17,698 nt of DNA, taken from assembly GCA_017523605.1 (NCBI GenBank), contig JAFWVZ010000134.1:1-17698 (forward strand). The letters are read 5' to 3'. The translations under genes and the position numbers were made by a program. Source of the DNA: Bacillota bacterium (lineage in GTDB: Bacteria; Bacillota; Clostridia; Peptostreptococcales; Anaerovoracaceae). The notes under the pieces are model-generated. The model did not search any database and was not told the DNA's origin. It was given only the letters and a program-made list of their open reading frames with translations. Positions 1 through 6,908 of this stretch are shown piece by piece; the first letter of the stretch is position 1; each line of letters begins with the position of its first letter.

Positions 1-1479
1 GATCCGGAAGGATACTTCCTGCTGGCGGCGGACATAGACATGTCGGAGCTGGCCGCGGAGCCGGGCGGCGCCAACTGGACGCCCGTAGCATTTTCCGGCA
101 CTCTGGAGGGAGCAAGCTACACCATATACAACCTTAAAATCGACCGTTTCGGCGCAGAGACCGCGGAGACCGTAGATGGGAACGCCAAGGTGTATAAAAC
201 CCTGTCTGCAGGGCTGTTTTCGGCCTTAGACGGCGCAAAGATAACAGACCTTACCATACGCGGAGCGGACATAAACGTGCGCGGAGAGGCCAACTGCTTT
301 GCGGGCGTTCTGGCGGGCTGGATGCAGAACACAACGTTGGACAACTGCACCATCCAGGACTCCAGAGTAACGCTTACGGCGGCCTGTCTGCCGGAACCCG
401 GAGCAACGGATAACGGCAAGCCCCGCACAAGCTGCAACGCAGGAGTAGGCGGCCTTGCAGGCTTTGGGGCAGGCAACGGAAAAGGGGCGCAACCCTCGCA
501 GAGCGGCCCAACCAACCAGGCCGATCCCACCGTAACCTACAACCAGATAACCAACTGCCGTGTGGACACCACGCTTGTATTTGCCGACGAGTGCGACTCC
601 TCCCTTAAGGTGGAGCAGTTCCTGGGCGGCGTGCTGGGCGCGGGCTACGCGGACATCACCGGCTGCTACGTAAACGTGGACGGCTGGGCGGCCATACGCG
701 GCTATGCTCACAACGGCGGCATGGTAGGCATGTTCTACGTCTACGACGGCACGGACACCATAGGCCTCATATCCGGCTGCGATGTCTCCGGCGCCATCAA
801 CTTCTACGAAAACAACAAGGACCGCCGCGCATACTGCGACCCCTACGTAGGCGAAAAGATGACCTCGCCCAAGTTCGCGTCGCTTACAAACAGCTTCAGA
901 AACGGCGAGACTCGCAGCTACAGCGCAAGAATGACGCCGGAGCAATGCGATCAGCCTCAGATAACGGACACCGTGGTCCCCGGCAGCTGCCACAGCCTTG
1001 GGTGGACCACTCATACCTGCAGCGTTTGCGGCCACACATGGAACGACACGTTTACTCCTAAGGTCCATCAGCCCGGCGACTGGTTCATAGTCCGCTATCC
1101 GGGCAACGGCGAGGACGGCCTTAGAATAAGGGAATGCACGCTCTGCGGCGACGTTGCGGAGCAGGAAGTGCTCAAGGCCGTTAAGGGCCTTATCGTGGAC
1201 CGCTCGGAGCTGTCGCTCAACTATAAGGACAGCTATCGCCTTACGGTGGAGCCGGATCCCTCGGACGCCTACTGGCCCGGCCTTAAGTGGACCAGCACGG
1301 ACGAGAAGGTGGCGACGGTCTACCAGGACGGCACGGTAACAGCCACCGGCCGCGGCGAGTGCGTAATAACCTGCGCCACCCCCGACGGCACCGTGTACGC
1401 AAGCACCAAAGTAACAGTCGGCTACACACCCCTGCAGTGGATAATCAAGATAGTACTGTTCGGGTGGATCTGGTACTAG
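1..1479 (+). CDS. Surface/secreted protein with repeat region and Ig-like (Big_2) domain, C-terminal part
   Basis: The frame is open from base 1 (DPEGYFLLAADIDMS), so the gene begins upstream; the ATG at 40 is internal. The first roughly 300 residues carry short repeats built from GGVLGAG, AGLFSAL and ITDLTIRG-like strings, with regularly spaced Gly, Asn and Cys, typical of beta-helical GLUG-like adhesin repeats. A linker with two Cys pairs follows (CSVC at residues 340-343, CTLC at 379-382), resembling the HTCSVCGH-type modules of clostridial surface proteins. Residues about 394-474 form a bacterial Ig-like fold of the Big_2 type (SLNYKDSYRL, KWTSTDEKVATV, GTVTATGRGE). The protein ends with a short aromatic hydrophobic tail (QWIIKIVLFGWIWY) and has no LPXTG motif. 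Inferred role: cell-surface adhesion or matrix protein. The family is secure at the level of architecture only; the ligand is unknown. Confidence 0.8.
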   Translation, partial: DPEGYFLLAADIDMSELAAEPGGANWTPVAFSGTLEGASYTIYNLKIDRFGAETAETVDGNAKVYKTLSAGLFSALDGAKITDLTIRGADINVRGEANCFAGVLAGWMQNTTLDNCTIQDSRVTLTAACLPEPGATDNGKPRTSCNAGVGGLAGFGAGNGKGAQPSQSGPTNQADPTVTYNQITNCRVDTTLVFADECDSSLKVEQFLGGVLGAGYADITGCYVNVDGWAAIRGYAHNGGMVGMFYVYDGTDTIGLISGCDVSGAINFYENNKDRRAYCDPYVGEKMTSPKFASLTNSFRNGETRSYSARMTPEQCDQPQITDTVVPGSCHSLGWTTHTCSVCGHTWNDTFTPKVHQPGDWFIVRYPGNGEDGLRIRECTLCGDVAEQEVLKAVKGLIVDRSELSLNYKDSYRLTVEPDPSDAYWPGLKWTSTDEKVATVYQDGTVTATGRGECVITCATPDGTVYASTKVTVGYTPLQWIIKIVLFGWIWY

Positions 1480-1506
1480 CGTAGAGTTTGAGAGGTTTTC
1501 ATTGAG

Positions 1507-1947
1507 ATGACAGAAGCAGATTTTCGATTTAAACACAGCCAATTGATCGGGTACTACCAGTTCATCGAGTGGCGTCTTAAAGCCATTTGTGCTGCGATGC
1601 TTGCAGACGAGGAAAAAGGCTGGTTCGAATGACTGGATGACTTTGAATCGGATCCATTCGGAATGCTGATCCAAAAAGTACAGTCGCTGCAGACACAAAA
1701 GCGTATTATGCTGCTTTCTCAAGAGGATGTAACCGCGCTTACTGCTTTGAGGCAGGACCGAAACTATTGGGTGCATACGTGTTTCAACGGTAACGCCCAA
1801 GTACTTCCTATTGTATTCAACAAAGGCGAACTGAGACGCTCAAACTTTGCGCAGGATCTTACAAAATCTTTAAATGAAGCAATAGAGTGGGACGAAAAGC
1901 TTGTTAAAATCAGCAAGCAGTTGAAGGATATATTGAAAGATCATTAG
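1507..1947 (+). pseudogene. HEPN-type RNase-like gene interrupted by an in-frame TGA
   Basis: An ATG at 1507, 11 bases after AGAGG (1491-1495), opens a frame that hits TGA at 1630-1632 (codon 42). The same frame continues without another stop to TAG at 1945-1947, giving a 146-residue product if the TGA is ignored. The second part carries R85-N-Y-W-V-H90, which fits the HEPN ribonuclease motif R-phi-X3-H (phi = N, D or H), set in a helical context (VTALTALRQD before it). The first part is also helical (FIEWRLKAICAAML), as expected for the first HEPN helices. HEPN proteins are commonly RNA-cleaving toxins or abortive-infection effectors. No MNT-type antitoxin gene lies beside it. TGA is a normal stop elsewhere in the window (7947-7949, 14890-14892), so a nonsense mutation is the simplest reading. 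An ATG at 1663 could still restart a 94-residue fragment that retains the motif. Codon use is more AT-rich than the surface protein upstream. Confidence 0.6.
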
Positions 1948-2027
1948 GCTGCAACCATGCGTTCCATTTCAGCGGGATCGGCGGACCGGGACGCAAAAAA
2001 ATCTGTTTCGGCAGTTTTTCCGGTCTG

Positions 2028-2070
2028 AATGTGTCCCATTTCATCTAAAAAAATGATCAATTGGGACACA
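2028..2070. repeat. Dyad TGTGTCCCA ... TGGGACACA, copy 1
   Basis: TGTGTCCCA at 2030-2038 is the exact reverse complement of TGGGACACA at 2062-2070, with 23 bases between. The interior is A-rich (CATCTAAAAAAATGATC). A diverged relative lies at 2195-2236. It could be the end structure of a decayed small mobile element or a protein-binding dyad; it lacks a T-run expected of a terminator. Confidence 0.5.
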
Positions 2071-2194
2071 ATAATACGTATCAAATCGCAAAAATAGATT
2101 TTATGCAGCATGTTTGAGTCTCTTTTTATTACAGAATTCGCGGAATGGGATGAAAAACAGCCGGATCGGTCGGAAAGCAGTAAAAACGAACACA

Positions 2195-2236
2195 AATGTG
2201 TCCCAAAACATCAAAAAAATTAAGAAATTGGGACCA
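2195..2236. repeat. Diverged copy 2 of the TGTGTCCCA dyad
   Basis: The segment starts with the same AATGTGTCCCA (2195-2205) and, after a CATCAAAAAAATTA-like A-rich core, reaches ATTGGGACCA (2227-2236). It aligns with copy 1 along its whole length with a few substitutions and one indel. The right arm has lost perfect complementarity after TTGGGAC. Confidence 0.45.
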
Positions 2237-2350
2237 TGTTGGCGGGCATTTATGCTAAAACGAGCACAAACGCCCAGATTTTATACAGGCTATGCAGCAT
2301 TTGCGGTATTATTATGCAAACGCACCGAGATCATTAGCAAATCGAGGGGC

Positions 2351-2450
2351 ATGCGCAGCTCCTGAGACTATACACAAACTTGGCGATCATGCGCAGCCCC
2401 TGAGACTATACACAAACTTGGCGGTCATGCGCAGGCTCTGATATAAAGCA
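2351..2450 (+). repeat. 38-bp tandem repeat, two full copies plus a degenerate third
   Basis: Units begin with ATGCGCAG at 2351, 2389 and 2427, an exact 38-base period. Units 1 and 2 differ at only a few positions (for example GCTCC/GCCCC and GCGATC/GCGGTC). Unit 3 starts ATGCGCAGGCTCTGA, lacks the GAC present in the others, runs into TATAAAGCACA and then diverges. The array ends just upstream of the Mrr-like gene. Confidence 0.8.
2418..2447 (+). promoter_or_regulatory. Candidate promoter of the Mrr-like gene, formed inside the tandem repeat
   Basis: TTGGCG (2418-2423) could serve as -35 and TATAAA (2442-2447) as -10, separated by 18 bases. The -35 lies at the end of repeat unit 2 and the -10 in the degenerate unit 3. 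The start codon at 2483 is 36 bases after the -10. Confidence 0.4.
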
Positions 2451-2482
2451 CAGACCGGGTGGTCCCCGGCGAGGAGAATACT

Positions 2483-3349
2483 ATGGGATTGTTCAGCAAG
2501 AAGTCGGACGAGGCAATGCAGCGCTGCCTGGACTGCGCCGCGTATTACAACTATGCCCTGGAGGCCACCACGATCAGCGACTACCTGGAGCGCTGGGATC
2601 GTTTCGCCGCGGATGCCAAAGCCCTTACAGAGGAGCCGGCCACCAGGGATTTCTCCGGCTACGCGGACATTGCTTATAAAAAGATAATGGAGCTGTACGA
2701 TTCCGCTTACAGGCAGCAGGCCGGCATGCGCGACATCATCGAAAGGCAGGGTGTAATATCCACAAGGGCCATGCTCGGCAGGCTTAAGGAAAACACGAGC
2801 GGCAAGGTAAACCTGTACCTGGATGTTGCAAAGGAGTTCAGCGACAACAAGGAGCGCTTTTCGGAGGAGACCCTGGACTTTGCCCAGAGGGTGCTGGACA
2901 AGCTTTACCTTGTTGCCGGAAAGGAAAACATCTCCAGACAGATAATAATTCAGGAATGGAAGGACGTTCCGCCTCTGAGCGAAGCGCAAAAGAACATGGA
3001 TGCCGTAGACGCCATGAACGGCTCCGCCTTCGAGGCTTTCTGCGCCGAACTTCTGGAACGCAACGGATTTACCAACGTGGACGTTTTACCCAAGACCGAA
3101 GGCCCCGGCGTGGACATAGTTGCGGAAAAGGACTCCGTGCGCTACGCTTTCCTGTGCAAGCGCTACGACGGCGACCTTGGCTACGCTCCCGTTCAGGAAG
3201 TCTACGCCGGCAAGGAGATGTACGACTGCACCGTAGGCGTGGTTCTTACCAACCAGCACTTTGCTTACTTTGCCAAAGCCCTTGCCGAAAAGACACACGT
3301 GCTGCTCTGGGACAGAGAAACGCTCGAAAAGATGATGGAGAAGATGTAG
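2483..3349 (+). CDS. Mrr-like restriction endonuclease-fold protein with a helical N-terminal region
   Basis: The 288-residue product starts at ATG 2483, with GAGGAG at 2471-2476 giving normal spacing; an upstream in-frame GTG at 2459 has no such site. Residues about 1-175 are mainly helical and charged and I do not recognise them. Residues about 180-288 match the Mrr catalytic domain: AFEAFCAELLERNGF, then GPGVDIVAE with D211, then FLCKRY with K226, then VQEVYAGKEMY, VGVVLTN and a closing LLWDRETL. Mrr-type enzymes are nucleases of the PD-(D/E)xK superfamily, many acting on modified or foreign DNA. The usual Gln two residues before the catalytic Lys (QCKRY) is Leu here (L224-C225-K226), so cleavage activity is not certain. 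Codon use is host-like (ATA, CTT), unlike the AT-rich operon it faces. Likely role: restriction or DNA processing. Confidence 0.75.
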   Translation: MGLFSKKSDEAMQRCLDCAAYYNYALEATTISDYLERWDRFAADAKALTEEPATRDFSGYADIAYKKIMELYDSAYRQQAGMRDIIERQGVISTRAMLGRLKENTSGKVNLYLDVAKEFSDNKERFSEETLDFAQRVLDKLYLVAGKENISRQIIIQEWKDVPPLSEAQKNMDAVDAMNGSAFEAFCAELLERNGFTNVDVLPKTEGPGVDIVAEKDSVRYAFLCKRYDGDLGYAPVQEVYAGKEMYDCTVGVVLTNQHFAYFAKALAEKTHVLLWDRETLEKMMEKM

Positions 3350-3390
3350 CAATAAACGATAAGGACAGAAACGACAAAGGTCCGGAACCG

Positions 3391-3419
3391 AAAGACCGCC
3401 TGTAAATCAGGCGGTCTTT
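3391..3419. terminator. Bidirectional intrinsic terminator between convergent genes
   Basis: A perfect 12-base-pair stem, AAAGACCGCCTG (3391-3402) and CAGGCGGTCTTT (3408-3419), encloses the loop TAAAT. The AAA and TTT ends give short U-tracts in both directions. It separates the Mrr-like gene from the convergent helicase gene. Confidence 0.85.
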
Positions 3420-3441
3420 ATGTGATCTTTGCTATTTTGAA

Positions 3442-6360
3442 TTAGCCAACAATATATCCAAACAACGCGTCTGGTACTGGTTCATCAAGATAGTATTCTA
3501 TCTCTACTGCGTTGCTGGTGGTTCCTGGCATGATGAATTCTTCGGTCTTTCCTGTGGCATGTATACGGCCGAGATAATAGAACTCCTTAGATATTTTATC
3601 GTCCTTGTTTTTTCTAACAAACAGGTGCATTGCAACACCACGCTCATTGGCGTGCAGGGCTGTTTGAACGTCATCAGATTCAACACTTCGGTTAGACTTT
3701 GAAATTGCAATCAGCCTGCTGGATGACTCGAAATGGTCGTTGTATTTTATAGTGTCAGCGATGTCATCAGCCTTGTCGTAGTTGATAAAAACGGGATAGG
3801 TTTTGGTCTTTTTATCGTATTTATAACCACCGATATTAAGAGGTACTTCGCTTTTTTCCCAGTCCAGAAGACGGCATACATCTTCGTATGTATACTTGGC
3901 GTAAAGTACAAGCGGGGTGGTACCATAATGGTCCGAATAATCCTTGCTGTTCCTGTAAATTCCAAAATCTACAAGTTCCGAAACGGTGTCGTAAAATGCC
4001 TTATCAGAAAGCATTTCAGCGAACTTGTCGGAGATTATATAATCATCTCCGGCTGGCTGAATAAATACGCAGTTGCTGAAGGAATCTTTTGCAGAACCTG
4101 CAGTAAAATTGTTGGTCAGTACATTGACTACGTTCTGCCTTGTATTGCTTGAAAAATCAAGGCCGACGCTCTTTAAGTAGCGGCTAAGCTCAGCAAGAAC
4201 ATTACCCTTACCATCCAGCAAATTCCTTAGTACAAACAGTTCATGAATTCTCTTACCAGCGGCGAGTTTTTTGGATATAAACTTCAGGACTTCCTGCTTT
4301 TTATCGTCAAATCTTATCGTATATTCCTTCTCGTATTTTGAGAGGAAAGCATAATACGACCCTAGTGAATGGCTATCGAAAATACGTAACGGATCTATTG
4401 AACCATACTTATCGAAATCCATCAGAGTGGGTATATGACCAATGCGGAACTTAAGAAGCTTATAGCTATCCTTGATAAGCTGAATGTCGCTGAAGTTCGC
4501 AAGATCCAGAGAATGGAAAATGCGCTCCTTTGCGATCTCGTCAAACTCTATTGTAGAGCATCCGGGGATAATCCTGGAGCCTTCGCTTATGCAGCGCCTT
4601 ACGGTGTCCTTGTTATAGGTCTTATCACCCGACAGAGCTATCGGAATCAGGAAGCTCTTCTTGTAATTTCCGATAAAGTCCAGAACCACAACATAGTCTT
4701 TGTTTTCAAGCTTTCTTAGGCCTCGGCCAAGCTGCTGAACAAAGATAATTGCAGACTGCGTAGGACGCAGCATTACCACCTGATTTACAGATGGAATATC
4801 TACACCCTCGTTAAAGATATCTACTGTGATAAGGTATTCCAGATAGTTGTTTGGATCGTCGGATTCCAGAAGTTCGATATACGCTTCTCTTCTATCCTCA
4901 TTATCTGCACCGGTCAGTGCGGCAGCTTTTATTCCGAGATTCTGAAGCTTTTTAGCCAATTCGGCTGCTTCTTCGACTCTGCTGCAGAAGATCAGGCCTT
5001 TAATCCTGCCTCTGTCACAGCCATAGAAACGGGTGATGTCATAGATATGTTTTACTCGTTCATCGCTTGTAAGATATTTGAAATCCGTAGCATCATCGAC
5101 CATCTCGCCGTTTACTGTTAAGTCGGTAATTCCATGATAGTGGAAGGGCGACAGCATGTTCTGAGCCAGGGCTTCCTGAAGACGGATTTCGTAAGCAATA
5201 TTGTAATCGAAACGCTTGAATATATCGTATCCGTCGGTTCTTTCAGGGGTTGCGGACATGCCAAGCATAAACTTCGGCTTAAAGTAATCCATCATCCTCT
5301 GATAGCTTACAGCGCCGGATCTGTGGACCTCGTCTACAACGATATAGTCGAACTCATCAGGACGGAATTTCTCGTAGTATTCAGGCTTGGAAATTGTCTG
5401 AACAGTGCAGAACAGGAAGTCAGCATCAGCCTTTGTTAAACCTGTATACATGCCCATGGTAACCTTCTTGCCAAAGACTCTTTTGAAGGTCCTCATTGCT
5501 GCGCGGGCAATGTTTTCTCGATGCACTACAAACAGAAGTTTTTTAGCATTGAAAGCTGCAGCGTCAAAAGCGGAAAGATAGGTTTTTCCTGTACCGGTTG
5601 CAGATATCAGCAGTGCCTTGTTCGCCCCTTCATTACGAATATTAGAAAGAGCTGCAAGGGCCTCCTTTTGCATCTTGTTTGGACTGGGACGGAAAGCATC
5701 AGAAACATCTATAATTGCAGCATTACGGACATCTTCGATGCTTTTAATCTGGGCAATTCTTTGGTATCTATAGATTTCGCTGTAGACGCGAATATATTCG
5801 TCATCAACTACCGTAGCATCAGCAAACTGACGATCGAACTCTCCGCGTATATCACTTACAATAGAACCTTTTTCGAAGGAGGAAACACGCAAATTCCACT
5901 CATTGTTTTCACAAAGAGCGTTCTGTGTAAGATTGCTGCTTCCGATAATCAGCGTGTGTCCCGTACCGTGACGGAACAGATATCCTTTAGCGTGGAAATT
6001 GTTTTCCGTCTGAATACGGACCTCAATATTATCGAAACCTATAAGCCTCTTTAAGGCTCGAGGTTCAGTAAAGTTTTGGTATTGAGATGCAAGAATCTTT
6101 CCTTTTATTCCTTTGCTTTGCAGCTTAAGAAGGGTGTCGATCAGACACTCTACGCCGCTGTTTGTAACAAAGGCAACGGAAAACAAAAACTCGTCACAAG
6201 ATTCGAGTTCAGAGATAATGCTGGTAAGAACCTTGGTCTGCTTTTTGACATCGTTAGTCAGCAGCTTGGGCAAATACTGCTCCTTAGCTGCTGCTGTTCC
6301 ATCGATATAGCCCGCATAAAGCGCGGTTTCAAGATCTGCTGTTACAAGGTTTTCGTACAT
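3442..6360 (-). CDS. PLD-nuclease/superfamily 2 helicase/DUF3427 protein
   Basis: The 972-residue protein has three parts. Residues about 35-185 are a phospholipase-D-like domain, with H123-A-K125 and GSSN at 140-143 forming one HKD-type half site. Residues about 225-600 are a superfamily 2 helicase: Walker A SATGTGKT (253-260), DEVH (343-346), SAT (369-371), FNEGVDIPSVN (516-526) and arginine-finger motif QQLGRGLRK (542-550). The C-terminal third, with TPLVLYAKYTYEDVCRLLDW and the GGYKYDKKTKTYPVFINY stretch, looks like DUF3427. Proteins of this architecture are unassigned or predicted anti-phage/DNA-processing factors; the catalytic residues here all look intact. The ATG at 6360 lies two bases after the NUDIX stop codon, so the two are almost certainly translationally coupled. 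Composition is AT-rich relative to the flanking host genes. The gene ends with TAA facing the terminator at 3391-3419. Confidence 0.9.
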   Translation of the reverse strand: MYENLVTADLETALYAGYIDGTAAAKEQYLPKLLTNDVKKQTKVLTSIISELESCDEFLFSVAFVTNSGVECLIDTLLKLQSKGIKGKILASQYQNFTEPRALKRLIGFDNIEVRIQTENNFHAKGYLFRHGTGHTLIIGSSNLTQNALCENNEWNLRVSSFEKGSIVSDIRGEFDRQFADATVVDDEYIRVYSEIYRYQRIAQIKSIEDVRNAAIIDVSDAFRPSPNKMQKEALAALSNIRNEGANKALLISATGTGKTYLSAFDAAAFNAKKLLFVVHRENIARAAMRTFKRVFGKKVTMGMYTGLTKADADFLFCTVQTISKPEYYEKFRPDEFDYIVVDEVHRSGAVSYQRMMDYFKPKFMLGMSATPERTDGYDIFKRFDYNIAYEIRLQEALAQNMLSPFHYHGITDLTVNGEMVDDATDFKYLTSDERVKHIYDITRFYGCDRGRIKGLIFCSRVEEAAELAKKLQNLGIKAAALTGADNEDRREAYIELLESDDPNNYLEYLITVDIFNEGVDIPSVNQVVMLRPTQSAIIFVQQLGRGLRKLENKDYVVVLDFIGNYKKSFLIPIALSGDKTYNKDTVRRCISEGSRIIPGCSTIEFDEIAKERIFHSLDLANFSDIQLIKDSYKLLKFRIGHIPTLMDFDKYGSIDPLRIFDSHSLGSYYAFLSKYEKEYTIRFDDKKQEVLKFISKKLAAGKRIHELFVLRNLLDGKGNVLAELSRYLKSVGLDFSSNTRQNVVNVLTNNFTAGSAKDSFSNCVFIQPAGDDYIISDKFAEMLSDKAFYDTVSELVDFGIYRNSKDYSDHYGTTPLVLYAKYTYEDVCRLLDWEKSEVPLNIGGYKYDKKTKTYPVFINYDKADDIADTIKYNDHFESSSRLIAISKSNRSVESDDVQTALHANERGVAMHLFVRKNKDDKISKEFYYLGRIHATGKTEEFIMPGTTSNAVEIEYYLDEPVPDALFGYIVG

Positions 6361-6362
6361 GA

Positions 6363-6773
6363 TTATGTGTTGGAGAACTTTTCCGAAACCATTTGTGCAA
6401 CAGGGATATCGGCGGGCGCCCAGTCAAGTTCCATCATATCTTTCGGGTCCGCCCAAACATGATTTATATGCTCTTTCCTTGTAAATTCAGGCGAAGCCGG
6501 ATGGCAAAGATAGCAGTACATTGTCATCTCGAAATCCGGGTATTTATGATTAACAGTAGTGAGGTAATCATCCTCGGTTATTGAAACATCGAAGTTCATC
6601 TCCTCGCGGAGCTCGCGCATTAAAGCCTGAGGATGTGTTTCTCCAGCCTCTACTTTTCCGCCGGGGAATTCGTATTTATGTGAGACATAAGAATACTTAC
6701 CATCGCCGCGCTGCATGCAAAGGATCTTGCCGTCGTATAGAATTACTGCTCCAACTACTTCTAAATGTTTCAT
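6363..6773 (-). CDS. NUDIX hydrolase, MutT-like (deoxy)nucleoside triphosphate pyrophosphohydrolase
   Basis: A 136-residue NUDIX protein starting MKHLEVVGAVIL. The NUDIX box spans residues 39-61: G39-KVEAG-E45, then R-E-L-R-E-E, with Asn replacing the usual Gly of the final XGU element. YEFPGG precedes the box as in MutT-type enzymes. Such enzymes hydrolyse nucleoside triphosphates or damaged dNTPs to the monophosphate and pyrophosphate. An in-frame ATG at 6794 exists, but a promoter at 6809-6837 would leave it almost no leader, and homologues typically start near the MKHLEVV position, so 6773 is preferred. It is the first gene of a two-gene operon; its stop is two bases from the helicase start. 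Its exact substrate cannot be read from sequence; a role in altering the nucleotide pool during defence is inference. Confidence 0.88.
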   Translation of the reverse strand: MKHLEVVGAVILYDGKILCMQRGDGKYSYVSHKYEFPGGKVEAGETHPQALMRELREEMNFDVSITEDDYLTTVNHKYPDFEMTMYCYLCHPASPEFTRKEHINHVWADPKDMMELDWAPADIPVAQMVSEKFSNT

Positions 6774-6808
6774 TTTTCGCCTAGATCTTCTCATAATATT
6801 TCAAGCAT

Positions 6809-6837
6809 AGTATACCATTTCAAGAATGTATTGAAAA
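6809..6837 (-). promoter_or_regulatory. Promoter of the NUDIX-helicase operon
   Basis: On the minus strand, TTTTCA (6832-6837) and TATACT (6809-6814) are separated by 17 bases. The predicted start, near 6802, leaves about 28 bases of leader before the ATG at 6773. Confidence 0.55.
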
Positions 6838-6877
6838 TAAACAATCTATTCAGCTTTTATGCTATTATTACTATAAG
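6831..6877 (+). promoter_or_regulatory. Promoter region of the acyltransferase gene (weak match)
   Basis: The AT-rich stretch contains TTGAAA (6831-6836), TATGCT (6858-6863) and TATAAG (6872-6877), but no pair has ideal spacing. The TTGAAA overlaps the -35 box of the opposite operon, so the two promoters may compete. A strong AGGAGG ribosome site follows at 6893-6898. Confidence 0.3.
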
Positions 6878-6908
6878 ATGCTTGCCCTAATTAGGAGGCG
6901 TAACATTA

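Larger units (their letters stand above)
1948..2350. other. AT-rich stretch with no convincing gene; two related dyads, possible decayed element
   Basis: About 400 bases of AT-rich sequence. Open frames of up to about 83 codons exist on both strands, but none has a convincing ribosome site or a recognisable product. It holds two related dyad segments listed separately. Its composition differs from the GC-rich genes on both sides, which suggests remnant mobile or horizontally acquired DNA. Confidence 0.5.

Noticed and set aside
226..1800. Long minus-strand open frame opposite the surface protein
   Set aside because: It mirrors GC-rich third-position bias of the plus-strand gene, its product has no recognisable domain and it crosses the HEPN remnant.
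2110..2223. Small plus-strand ORF of 37 codons (MFESLFITEFAEWDEK...)
   Set aside because: No ribosome site and no family resemblance; it lies in the AT-rich gene-free stretch and spans a repeat.
2351..2450. CRISPR array
   Set aside because: The repeat units are directly adjacent with no spacers and only two are intact.
6774..6794. Upstream ATG at 6794 as the NUDIX start
   Set aside because: The predicted promoter leaves almost no leader for it, there is no ribosome site before it, and the family start fits 6773.
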